A stretch of DNA of 64,000 nt, from NCBI RefSeq assembly GCF_003217215.1, contig NZ_QJTD01000006.1:67427-131426 (forward strand), given 5' to 3'. Position numbers and translations under genes: made by a program. Positions 18,405 through 26,724 of the stretch are shown here, in pieces. This stretch comes from Winogradskyella epiphytica (GTDB lineage: Bacteria > Bacteroidota > Bacteroidia > Flavobacteriales > Flavobacteriaceae). Under the pieces are notes generated by a model. The model did no database searches, was not told the DNA's origin, and saw only the letters and a list, made by a program, of their open reading frames with translations. Within the stretch, counting starts at the first letter, position 1; each line of letters starts with the position of its first letter.

Positions 18405-19309
18405 GAGCGTTGGTGATATCTGGAGGAGGGAGCAAAGGTGCTTTTGCAGGAGGAGTGGCTCAGTTTCTGATTCAGGAGGAGCATTATAAATACGATATAT
18501 TTTTAGGTACATCCACTGGGAGTTTAATGGTGTCTCATTTGGGTTTGAATCGTATAGATAAAATAAAAGAAATATATACCAATGTCAATCAGAAGTCTAT
18601 ATTCGATAGTTGTCCTTTTGTTATCAAAAGAAAAAAAGGAGTTGAAACTATTGGGATTAACCATTATACGGTACTTCAAAATATATTTAAAGGGCATAAA
18701 ACTTTTGGAACAAGTTTAAACTTAAAGAAACTTATTAAAAGAACCTTGACTAAGGAAGAGTTTGTAATGCTTAAAGGATGTCATGCGGATGTCGTTGTGA
18801 CGGTATCTAACTTGTCGCTAAATCAAGTGGAATATAAATCAATCAAAGATTTTGATTATGACGAGTTTTGTGAGTGGATTTGGATCTCATGCAACTATAC
18901 GCCCTTTATGTCATTGGCTTATAAAAATGGTTGTGAATATGCTGATGGTGGCTTAGGAGCTATGGTTCCTATTGAGGAAGCTATAAAAAGAGGAGCAACT
19001 ACGGTGGATGCTATAATTCTGCAAACAGAAGTCACACAGTTGAACAGAATGCCATCCCTTAATGCATTTTCATTATTGACCAATATGTTTTCGTTTATGT
19101 TAGATCGAATTGAAAGTCAGAATATAAGAATTGGGAAATTCGTAGCGTCAAATCAAGATGCGATTATTAATTTTTATTATACGCCAACCGTGTTAACCAC
19201 GAATTCCTTGATTTTCGATAAAACTAAGATGACCAAATGGTGGGAAAGAGGCTATGATTATGCGAAGTATAAAAATCAAGAGCTCAGTCCTATTGAGAGT
19301 CAAGAATAA
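18401..19309 (+). CDS. patatin-like phospholipase family protein (copy 1)
   Basis: Serine lipid acyl hydrolase with a Ser-Asp dyad. The N-terminal oxyanion loop GGGSKGAFAGGV comes first, the nucleophile elbow GTSTGS (serine near residue 39) second, and the catalytic Asp lies in YADGGLGAMVPIEEAI (near 185). There is no signal peptide, so it is cytoplasmic or peripheral to the inner membrane. At 302 aa it is a minimal patatin domain. The start codon overlaps the M1 peptidase stop. It is a close paralogue of the next gene. Its substrate could be phospholipid or lysophospholipid; this is not determinable here. Confidence 0.92.
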   Translation: MRALVISGGGSKGAFAGGVAQFLIQEEHYKYDIFLGTSTGSLMVSHLGLNRIDKIKEIYTNVNQKSIFDSCPFVIKRKKGVETIGINHYTVLQNIFKGHKTFGTSLNLKKLIKRTLTKEEFVMLKGCHADVVVTVSNLSLNQVEYKSIKDFDYDEFCEWIWISCNYTPFMSLAYKNGCEYADGGLGAMVPIEEAIKRGATTVDAIILQTEVTQLNRMPSLNAFSLLTNMFSFMLDRIESQNIRIGKFVASNQDAIINFYYTPTVLTTNSLIFDKTKMTKWWERGYDYAKYKNQELSPIESQE

Positions 19310-19384
19310 TTAGTAAATCAAATAAAGAATGATAGAAACACGGAATACGATATTCAGTGACATAAGAAAAAAGAGTATAAGAAG

Positions 19385-20266
19385 ATGAGAGCACTAGTGA
19401 TATCAGGAGGTGGTAGTAAAGGAGCTTTTGCAGGTGGTGTGGCTCAATATCTGATTGAAAATAAAAAACGTGAATACGATATGTTTCTGGGGACTTCTAC
19501 CGGAAGTCTTTTGGTTCCACATTTAGCTGTGAATAAAATAGATAAACTCCATAATATCTTTACTAATGTACAGCAACATGATATTTTTAGTGTTAGTCCA
19601 TTTGTGCAACGTAAAAAAGGAGATAGGGAATATGTGTCTATTGATTTTGTTAATTCGCTTTGGCAATTTATAAGGCGAAAACGAACCTTTGGTGAAAGTA
19701 AAGCGCTGCGTAGAAATATCAGGAAAAATGTAACTCGTGAGGAATACGAGCAGATTAAGAGAGAAAAGCATGATGTTGTGGTTACCGTTTCTAATTTGTC
19801 TATGAATCGTGTGGAATATAAGTCGATACAAGAGTGTTCTTATGATGAATTTTGTAATTGGATATGGATTTCTTGTAATTACATCCCTTTCATGTCATTA
19901 GCTAAAGTTGATGGTTATGAATATGCTGATGGTGGTTTAGGAAGTGTGATTCCAATCCGAGAGGCTATTCGTCGTGGAGCCACTGAGGTCGATGCTATTA
20001 TATTAGAGGCTGAAACTCTGGGAAAGCAGAAGGTGTTAGGTAAGAACCCTTTCTCGTTAATGATTAGTTTATTTGGGCATTTGCTTAATCAAGTTGAACG
20101 CAATGATATTGTCATAGGTAAACTGGCGGCTAAGAATAGAAATGTCAAGTTAAACCTGTATTATACGCCGACAAGTCTCACTGAGAATTCTTTGATTTTC
20201 TCCAAGCGTTTAATGACCAAATGGTGGAAAGAGGGTTTCGAATATGCTAAAAGTAGAGACGTGTAG
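19385..20266 (+). CDS. patatin-like phospholipase family protein (copy 2)
   Basis: A second patatin, 75 bases after the first and collinear with it over its whole length. Shared stretches include MRALVISGGGSKGAFAGGVAQ, the elbow LGTSTGSL, VVVTVSNLS-N-VEYKSI, the block CNWIWISCNY and a C-terminal TKWW. The catalytic Ser (GTSTGS) and Asp (YADGGLGSVIPI) are intact. The copies differ most between residues ~60 and 110 and near 215-235, so this looks like an old tandem duplication with divergence. It ends the M1-patatin-patatin run and is convergent with the next gene. Confidence 0.92.
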   Translation: MRALVISGGGSKGAFAGGVAQYLIENKKREYDMFLGTSTGSLLVPHLAVNKIDKLHNIFTNVQQHDIFSVSPFVQRKKGDREYVSIDFVNSLWQFIRRKRTFGESKALRRNIRKNVTREEYEQIKREKHDVVVTVSNLSMNRVEYKSIQECSYDEFCNWIWISCNYIPFMSLAKVDGYEYADGGLGSVIPIREAIRRGATEVDAIILEAETLGKQKVLGKNPFSLMISLFGHLLNQVERNDIVIGKLAAKNRNVKLNLYYTPTSLTENSLIFSKRLMTKWWKEGFEYAKSRDV

Positions 20267-20289
20267 AGTGCAAAACTATATTTTAGTCT

Positions 20290-20811
20290 TTACCACATCT
20301 CACTAACTTCTTGTTTTATAAAAGCTAAAGCAGCATTGCTAGGTGCTGGTTTATTCATTAACTCCTTTAAAACCACTTCGCGAAGCTTGTTTGCTGTATC
20401 TGTATCTTCTTGAGATGTCGCTTTACGGATCATTTGAATGGTTGCATTTTTTGCAGCCTGAGTTATAGACCAACATTGATCGCTAACATAGATTTGTTGT
20501 GCTAGATTGTGCTCAAACTCTTGTTCAATATTTGCTATAAGTAACGCTTCGTAGTCTTCTTTGCTTGAAGATATTGGGTTGACTCTTGTGAGAAGTTTTG
20601 AAGGGGAAATACGTTCCAAAAAAAGAGTCATACGCTCATAGGCTTGTAATCGTAAAGGAAAGGCGTTTTTCTGTAAATCTTGTTGAATCATAAAACGTCT
20701 TCTGTTATTTTCATTCACTATATGCTGCTTGAAAAAGTAATAGGCAATTACACCAACAACTAACGTAGGAGCTAAGTTAAAGAGTAGTTGAATTATTTGA
20801 TCAATATCCAT
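20290..20811 (-). CDS. conserved membrane-anchored protein of unknown function
   Basis: I do not recognise a named family. The 173-residue protein has one N-terminal membrane helix (about residues 10-29, NLAPTLVVGVIAYYFF). A soluble, mostly alpha-helical and charged part follows, including NNRRRFMIQQDLQKNAFPLRLQAYERMTLFLERI (positions 36-69) and later helices rich in Gln, Glu and Lys. No enzymatic motif is visible. It is flanked by the convergent patatin gene and a divergent membrane-anchored protein, and appears monocistronic. Codon use is like the neighbours. Confidence 0.75.
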   Translation of the reverse strand: MDIDQIIQLLFNLAPTLVVGVIAYYFFKQHIVNENNRRRFMIQQDLQKNAFPLRLQAYERMTLFLERISPSKLLTRVNPISSSKEDYEALLIANIEQEFEHNLAQQIYVSDQCWSITQAAKNATIQMIRKATSQEDTDTANKLREVVLKELMNKPAPSNAALAFIKQEVSEMW

Positions 20812-20966
20812 GGAGATGACGTTTATGAGTTAATATTATAATGATTACCGCCAAGTTACTTATCTTAGTAAGAGTAATTTGGCATTTGGAAGCCGCAAAG
20901 TTAATCTATTTTAAAGAGTCTAAAAATATTTTGTTCGCCCTTAACTGAAATATTAGCAATTAAATT

Positions 20967-22535
20967 ATGAAGCAAAACTATAAGAAAATTGGTATTGCGA
21001 TTGCAATAATAATACTGGTACTTATTATATCAACGTATATAGCGAATCGAGTTATAGAAGGAAAAGTAACCACAGCTATTGAAAATTTGCCTTCATCTGT
21101 TTCTGTTGACTATTCAGAAGTAGAGGTTTCGGTGTGGACTGCTAAGATGACATTGAAAGACCCTGTTATAAAGATTACAGGACAAACGACAGGAAAAAAC
21201 ATCCTTGAAGCGACCTTAAAAGCGATTGAAATAGATGATATTAGTTATTGGAATTTGCTTGTTAATGATAAAATCTCTATTGAGGAATTTAATATCATTA
21301 AGCCTATTCTCAAATATTTGCATAATCCTCATGTTAAAAAAGACGATTATCAATCGGGTTTCCTAGACAAGATCAAACGTATTATCGATATAGAAAAACT
21401 TTCCATCAAGGATGCCGATATTCTAATATCAGATTATGATACGGATTCATTGCTATTAAGCATACCTAAGTTGAATGTTGGTATATCAGATCTTAAAATT
21501 AATTCTAAGTCATCAAAGTCAAACAAGAAAATTCGATACGATGACCTAAACGTACAGGCTAGAAATGTAAAATGGGCAAGCAATACCTATGATGATATCT
21601 ATGCAAATACGATTTATTTAACGAATTCTGAGCTTAAGGTCGAAGACTTTCAGTATAAAACTAAGTATAGTAGATCTGAATATTCAGCACTTTTACCTAA
21701 GGAGCGAGATCATTTCGATTTAAAAGTTGAAGAAATAAAGCTACGGGATTTAGATTATGGTTTCGATTCAAATAAGAAATTTTATCTGACTTCAAATAAG
21801 GTTCAACTAATCTCTCCAACATCAGAAATTTATAGGGATAAGTTAGTAGCCGATGATTTAACAAAAAAAGCACTTTACGGAAAAATGCTAAGGGAATTAG
21901 ATCTTAACTTAGGTCTCAAATCCATTGAAATAACAGATGGAAGTATTTCATATTTAGAAAAAGTGAATGCAGAAAATCAAGCAGGGCGTCTAGACTTTAC
22001 AAATATGAATGCGACGATTACCAATCTAGGAAACACCTTCGGAGAGGAGGAAACCTCAATTAAGGTCAATTCTACTTTCATGAAAAACTCACCATTGGAA
22101 GTGCATTGGAATTTTAAAGTGGCAGATTCAACCGATCAGTTTACCTTTAAAGCGGACATAGGGTTATTGAATGCTACCGTAATGGATCAATTTACCCAGC
22201 CTAATCTTAATGTTGATTTAAATGGGGAGCTCAACCAAACATATTTCACGATTAGTGGAGCCCCAAACAGGTCTCGTATCGATTTAAAGGTAAAATATGA
22301 AGATTTTGAAATCTCCATTCTAAAGAAAGAAGGCAAAGAAAAAAATAAATTCTTATCAACTTTAGTCAATCTATTTGTTTCGAAAGATAGTGAGGACGAC
22401 CAAAGAAGTTACCGTTATGGTCAGTCGGAAAATGTTGAACGTGATCCTACTAAATCTGTTTTCAATTTCATCTGGCTCAATATCAAAGATGGACTTCTAT
22501 CTGCAATGGCTGGAAATGGAGAAAAAGCAGGTTAA
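20967..22535 (+). CDS. membrane-anchored AsmA/DUF748-like periplasmic protein
   Basis: A 522-residue protein with one N-terminal membrane helix (about residues 8-27) and a long beta-rich region facing the periplasm. The pattern is reminiscent of AsmA/DUF748 proteins, members of the group of bridge-like lipid-transfer proteins. It starts IANRVIEGKVTTAIENLP, then short amphipathic strands such as VSVDYSEVEVSVWTAKMTLKDP, and repeats of SIEEF-I-KP, LSIKDADI-ISDYD and SIEITDGSISYLEK that look like successive beta-hairpins. The assignment is by general pattern only. The C-terminus (~465-522) is polar. It is divergent from the previous gene. Confidence 0.65.
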   Translation: MKQNYKKIGIAIAIIILVLIISTYIANRVIEGKVTTAIENLPSSVSVDYSEVEVSVWTAKMTLKDPVIKITGQTTGKNILEATLKAIEIDDISYWNLLVNDKISIEEFNIIKPILKYLHNPHVKKDDYQSGFLDKIKRIIDIEKLSIKDADILISDYDTDSLLLSIPKLNVGISDLKINSKSSKSNKKIRYDDLNVQARNVKWASNTYDDIYANTIYLTNSELKVEDFQYKTKYSRSEYSALLPKERDHFDLKVEEIKLRDLDYGFDSNKKFYLTSNKVQLISPTSEIYRDKLVADDLTKKALYGKMLRELDLNLGLKSIEITDGSISYLEKVNAENQAGRLDFTNMNATITNLGNTFGEEETSIKVNSTFMKNSPLEVHWNFKVADSTDQFTFKADIGLLNATVMDQFTQPNLNVDLNGELNQTYFTISGAPNRSRIDLKVKYEDFEISILKKEGKEKNKFLSTLVNLFVSKDSEDDQRSYRYGQSENVERDPTKSVFNFIWLNIKDGLLSAMAGNGEKAG

Positions 22536-22634
22536 ACTTAATAAGACTCTTAATACATTGTTTATAATTTATCGCATTTCAATGAGGTAAACATAAAGAC
22601 TATCCGTAATTTCACAGCTTCAAAAATTTATAGT

Positions 22635-24968
22635 TTGGAAAAGTATCTTAGTCAGCTTAACGAAGCACAATTAGCACCTACAATTCAGGTAAATGGCCCA
22701 ATGATCATCATTGCTGGTGCCGGTTCTGGTAAAACACGAGTTCTTACATATCGCATTGCTTATTTGATGAGCAAAGGAGTGGACTCTTTTAATATTTTAG
22801 CCTTGACCTTTACCAATAAGGCCGCGAAAGAAATGAAAGAGAGAATCGCTCAAATTGTTGGCGATGGTGAGGCAAAAAACTTGTGGATGGGCACCTTTCA
22901 CTCGGTATTTGCAAAGATTTTACGTTTTGAAGGGCATCATTTAGGCTTTCCGAGCAATTTCACAATCTACGATACACAAGATTCTCAAAAATTAATGGGT
23001 TCCATTATTAAAGAAATGGGACTCGATAAAGATATTTATAAGACTAAGCAGGTTTATAGTCGAATCTCATCTTATAAGAACAGTTTAATTACGGTAAAGG
23101 CTTACTTCAAAAACCCGGAACTTATGGAAGCTGATGCTATGGCAAGGCGACCAAGAATGGGGGAGATTTATAAAGAATATGTAGACCGCTGTTTTAAAGC
23201 TGGCGCTATGGATTTTGATGATTTATTGCTTCGAACAAATGAGTTATTAACGCGTTTTCCAAATGTTCTAGCGCAATATCAAGATAAGTTCCGCTATATC
23301 TTAGTTGATGAGTACCAAGATACCAACCATTCACAATATTTAATTGTTAGAGCTTTAGCAGATCGTTTTCAGAATATTTGTGTGGTAGGTGATGATGCTC
23401 AAAGTATCTATGCTTTCCGTGGTGCAAACATCAATAATATTTTGAATTTCCAAAAGGATTACGATAATGTAAAAATGTATCGCTTAGAACAGAATTATCG
23501 TTCTACCAAAAATATTGTTGGTGCTGCAAACTCAGTTATTGAACATAACAAAACCAAACTTGATAAAGTCGTTTGGACAGCCAATGATGTTGGTGAAAAA
23601 GTGATTGTTCATAGAGCGTTAACCGATGGTGATGAAGGTAGGTATGTAGCAAGTACCATTTGGGAAACTAAAATGAATCAGCAGCTTAATAATAATGACT
23701 TTGCTGTTTTATATAGAACGAATGCCCAATCGAGGGCTATTGAAGATGCCTTAAGAAAACGAGATATTCCATATCGTATTTATGGAGGTTTATCATTCTA
23801 CCAAAGAAAAGAAATTAAGGACGTTACAGCTTATTTGCGTTTAATTCTGAATTCAGCTGATGAAGAAGCTTTAAAACGTGTGATTAACTATCCTGGAAGA
23901 GGAATCGGTCAGACAACTATAGATAGGTTGATCGTTGCCGCAAATCAGACAGGAAAGACCATTTACGATGTTATAAAAGACATCGATTCCGTGCCTATAA
24001 ACATTAATAACGGAACTAAAAATAAACTTAGAGACTTCGTAACGCTTATTGAAAGCTACAAGGTGATGAATCAAACAGCTAACGCTTTTGATTTAGCTGA
24101 ACATGTCACTAAAACCTCAGGTTTAATTAGAGAATTAAACAAAGATGGAACTCCTGAAGGGGTGACACGTATGGATAACGTTCAAGAATTACTGAATGGT
24201 ATTAAAGATTTTGTTGAAGGACAAATGGAGTTAGCCGATGCAGGAGATTCTTTAGCTGAATTTTTAGAAGATGTTGCCTTAGCAACAGATATGGATGCCG
24301 ATAAAGGCGATCCGGATCATGTGGCGTTAATGACCATTCACTTGGCTAAAGGTTTGGAGTTCGGACACGTGTTTATTGTAGGTATGGAAGAGGATTTATT
24401 CCCAAGTGCCATGAGTATGAATACACGTAGTGAGCTCGAAGAGGAACGCCGTTTGTTTTACGTTGCTCTAACAAGAGCTGAAAAACAAGCCTATTTAACT
24501 TATACGCTTTCTCGTTACCGTTGGGGTAAATTGATAGATGCAGAGCCAAGCCGATTTATTGAAGAAATAGACGAGCAGTTTGTAGATATTACGACTCCTT
24601 TAAAGGAGCGTTTTAATCCGATGTTAGACCCTTCAATATTTGATGATGTAGAGCCTAATAGAGTGCGATTTGCTAAACCAAAAACGGCTAAAATCAAAAA
24701 GAAGGAACCTAAAAAACAGCCAGAGAAATTTCAAATTAGTACCCCTAAGAAATTAAAACCTGTTTCTAAAACGGAAAAGGCTCCAAGTTCTTTCGACACC
24801 AAATTAGTCGTTGGAGATACTGTGAACCATCAACGTTTTGGTAGAGGAGAAGTAATGAAAATTGAAGGTTCTGGTGGTGATATTAAAGCTGAAATCAAAT
24901 TTCAAAATGGTGCTACTAAGAAACTACTTCTTCGTTTTGCAAAACTTGAAATTTTAAGAACTAAGTAA
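22635..24968 (+). CDS. UvrD/PcrA-family ATP-dependent DNA helicase
   Basis: Superfamily 1A 3'-5' helicase for excision repair and replication. Motifs in order are the Q-motif LNEAQLAP, motif I IIAGAGSGKTRVLTYR, Ia LTFTNKAAKEMKER, motif II ILVDEYQDTNHSQY, motif III VVGDDAQSIYAFRGA, motif IV EQNYRST, motif V MTIHLAKGLEFGHVFIVG and motif VI EEERRLFYVALTRA. The C-terminal ~110 residues are a Lys-rich linker and a Tudor-like domain (VGDTVNHQRFGRGEVMKIEG), as in PcrA. The start is a TTG at 22635. No ATG or GTG exists between the upstream in-frame stop and the Q-motif, so TTG is well supported. It ends 2 bases from the convergent esterase gene. Confidence 0.95.
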   Translation: MEKYLSQLNEAQLAPTIQVNGPMIIIAGAGSGKTRVLTYRIAYLMSKGVDSFNILALTFTNKAAKEMKERIAQIVGDGEAKNLWMGTFHSVFAKILRFEGHHLGFPSNFTIYDTQDSQKLMGSIIKEMGLDKDIYKTKQVYSRISSYKNSLITVKAYFKNPELMEADAMARRPRMGEIYKEYVDRCFKAGAMDFDDLLLRTNELLTRFPNVLAQYQDKFRYILVDEYQDTNHSQYLIVRALADRFQNICVVGDDAQSIYAFRGANINNILNFQKDYDNVKMYRLEQNYRSTKNIVGAANSVIEHNKTKLDKVVWTANDVGEKVIVHRALTDGDEGRYVASTIWETKMNQQLNNNDFAVLYRTNAQSRAIEDALRKRDIPYRIYGGLSFYQRKEIKDVTAYLRLILNSADEEALKRVINYPGRGIGQTTIDRLIVAANQTGKTIYDVIKDIDSVPININNGTKNKLRDFVTLIESYKVMNQTANAFDLAEHVTKTSGLIRELNKDGTPEGVTRMDNVQELLNGIKDFVEGQMELADAGDSLAEFLEDVALATDMDADKGDPDHVALMTIHLAKGLEFGHVFIVGMEEDLFPSAMSMNTRSELEEERRLFYVALTRAEKQAYLTYTLSRYRWGKLIDAEPSRFIEEIDEQFVDITTPLKERFNPMLDPSIFDDVEPNRVRFAKPKTAKIKKKEPKKQPEKFQISTPKKLKPVSKTEKAPSSFDTKLVVGDTVNHQRFGRGEVMKIEGSGGDIKAEIKFQNGATKKLLLRFAKLEILRTK

Positions 24969-24970
24969 GT

Positions 24971-25834
24971 TTACAAATGTGTTTCTATAAAGGCTTGTAG
25001 CTTAATAGTCGTATCTAGTAAGTTGAGTCCAAGCCATCCATGACCTTCATTAGGGTACAGGGTGAATTCGTGAGTTATATTTAGCTCTGCTAATTTATCA
25101 CGCATCATGGTACCCTGAGTTGTTGGAATTAACGGATCTTGACCTCCATAAAATAATATGGTTGGAGGTGCTGATGCGCTTACTCTGTGATAAGGGCTTA
25201 CCTCTTCAAGAAATTCAGTTGTTGTATCAATTCCAAAGGTGTCTAAAAGCTCTTGTAGTAAAGGATTGTTGTTTTCTAAATAGGCAGGATCAGTAAAGTT
25301 TGTTGGGCCTACTACACTACAAACCATATTTACTTGATGGTTCACATCAAATGCATAACTCCATAATAATGATAAATGAGCACCTGCACTAACACCTACA
25401 AAACCTAATGTGTTAGAAATAGTATAATAATCTTGTTGCTCTTGAAGGTGATTTACAACGCTCGTAATATCATCAATTTGCATAGGGTAAGGTTGATTTT
25501 CTTCATCAGCTAAACGGTAATTGATATTAACTACAGCATAATCTGGCATGTTTTCCTTTATATATTCTTTAAAGCCGTTCATATCGGATTTGTCTCCAGT
25601 AGTCCATCCGCCACCATGTACTAATAGCACTGTTTTAGTTGCAACAGTTCGATTGGCTGGTAGGTATAAGTCGAAAACCTGATCGTTATCTTCACCATAA
25701 GAAATGTTCAATTGTTCATGCGCTTCTAGAGGGTTTAGAACCATAGGGCCATTGTCACCAGAATCATCCGATGAACAAGAAACGACTACTGAAATTGAAA
25801 GAAAAAAGAGGAAAATTGATTTTAGATGGTTCAT
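24971..25834 (-). CDS. alpha/beta-hydrolase (esterase/lipase family) lipoprotein
   Basis: Lipid-anchored esterase of the BD-FAE/HSL-like group. The lipobox SVVVSCSSDDS follows a hydrophobic signal. After a short linker the hydrolase fold starts: oxyanion HGGGW in LVHGGGWTTGDK, the nucleophile in GVSAGAHLSLL (GxSxG), the acid in FYGGQDPLIPTTQG, and the catalytic His in YPNEGHGWLG. The substrate is unknown; carboxylesters of polysaccharides or xenobiotic esters are possible. It is divergent from the Sua5/YrdC gene by 49 bases. Confidence 0.92.
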   Translation of the reverse strand: MNHLKSIFLFFLSISVVVSCSSDDSGDNGPMVLNPLEAHEQLNISYGEDNDQVFDLYLPANRTVATKTVLLVHGGGWTTGDKSDMNGFKEYIKENMPDYAVVNINYRLADEENQPYPMQIDDITSVVNHLQEQQDYYTISNTLGFVGVSAGAHLSLLWSYAFDVNHQVNMVCSVVGPTNFTDPAYLENNNPLLQELLDTFGIDTTTEFLEEVSPYHRVSASAPPTILFYGGQDPLIPTTQGTMMRDKLAELNITHEFTLYPNEGHGWLGLNLLDTTIKLQAFIETHL

Positions 25835-25883
25835 ATTGAAAATTATAGTTACTTTGTATAAACGTATTTGAAAGGTATTTATT

Positions 25884-26504
25884 ATGGCTGAATTTTTAAA
25901 GATATATCCGGAAAACCCGAATCCAAAAGCGATTCAGAAAGTAGTGAAGGTATTAAAAAATGGTGGATTAATAATCTATCCAACAGATACTGTTTATGGT
26001 TTGGGCTGTGATATTACGAATATTAAAGCATTAGAGCGTATTGCACAAATTAAAGGCGTTAAGCTTGAAAAGTCTAACTTTTCATTTGTTTGTGAGGATT
26101 TAAGCAATCTTAGTGACTATGTAAAGCAAATTGATACCACTACCTTTAAAATTTTAAAACGTGCCTTACCTGGTCCGTATACCTTTATTTTACCGGGTTC
26201 TAAAAACTTGCCTAACCCCTTCAAAAAACGTAAAACTGTAGGTATTAGAGTTCCAGATAATTCTATTGCCTTAGCTTTAGTCGCTGGCTTAGGAAATCCA
26301 ATTGTTTCTACCTCTATAAGAGATGAGGATGATGTTTTAGAGTATACCACTGATCCCGAATTAATTCTTGAGAAGTGGGATAATCTTGTAGATTTAGTTA
26401 TTGATGGAGGTTATGGTGATAATGAAGCTTCAACTGTTATCGATTTATCTGAAGACGAGCCTATTGTGGTTAGAGAAGGGAAAGGGAGTTTGGAGATTTT
26501 CTAA
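25884..26504 (+). CDS. L-threonylcarbamoyladenylate synthase (Sua5/YciO/YrdC family)
   Basis: Makes threonylcarbamoyl-AMP for the t6A37 modification of ANN-decoding tRNAs. At 206 aa it is the short YrdC-like form without the Sua5 C-terminal domain. Typical blocks are GLIIYPTDTVYGLGCDITN, the Lys-Arg basic patch, PGPYTFILPGSKNLP, KRKTVGIRVPDN and IVSTSIRDEDD. The Bacteroidota YciO-like paralogues look similar, so a YciO role is an alternative. It is followed by an intergenic region holding four 11-bp repeats. Confidence 0.88.
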   Translation: MAEFLKIYPENPNPKAIQKVVKVLKNGGLIIYPTDTVYGLGCDITNIKALERIAQIKGVKLEKSNFSFVCEDLSNLSDYVKQIDTTTFKILKRALPGPYTFILPGSKNLPNPFKKRKTVGIRVPDNSIALALVAGLGNPIVSTSIRDEDDVLEYTTDPELILEKWDNLVDLVIDGGYGDNEASTVIDLSEDEPIVVREGKGSLEIF

Positions 26505-26627
26505 CCTTTCTGTACGTCTATTAGGTATCATTCTGGTTTCTTCATTATTTCAATTAACCATCTTGATCTTTAGAAATAAGATGAGTTTTTGATGTTTTAT
26601 ATCTAAGTTTTATCAATTCAATGTATT

Positions 26628-26671
26628 CGGAGTCAGTACGGAGTCAATACGGAGTCACTTCGGAGTCACTA
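26628..26671. repeat. four tandem 11-bp repeats, consensus CGGAGTCANTA
   Basis: The units start at 26628, 26639, 26650 and 26661: CGGAGTCAGTA, CGGAGTCAATA, CGGAGTCACTT, CGGAGTCACTA. The first eight bases are identical in all four and are GC-rich against an AT-rich background. The period equals about one helical turn, so a protein binding each unit would sit on one DNA face. The array lies between the convergent YrdC-family and Bcr/CflA-type genes. Confidence 0.85.
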
Positions 26672-26724
26672 TGGCCTTAGAATGAACATTCTCTTTTCTT
26701 ATTATAAACGATTAGGTATGGTTT

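Noticed and set aside
18401..20266. Patatin pair as part of a CBASS-type defence system
   Set aside because: No cyclase, E1/E2/JAB or sensor gene is adjacent, and the neighbour is an exported peptidase; ordinary lipase function is more likely.
26621..26680. 19-codon frame through the 11-bp repeats
   Set aside because: A repeat of 11 bases shifts frame in each unit, so the encoded peptide is not repetitive; no coding signal is seen.
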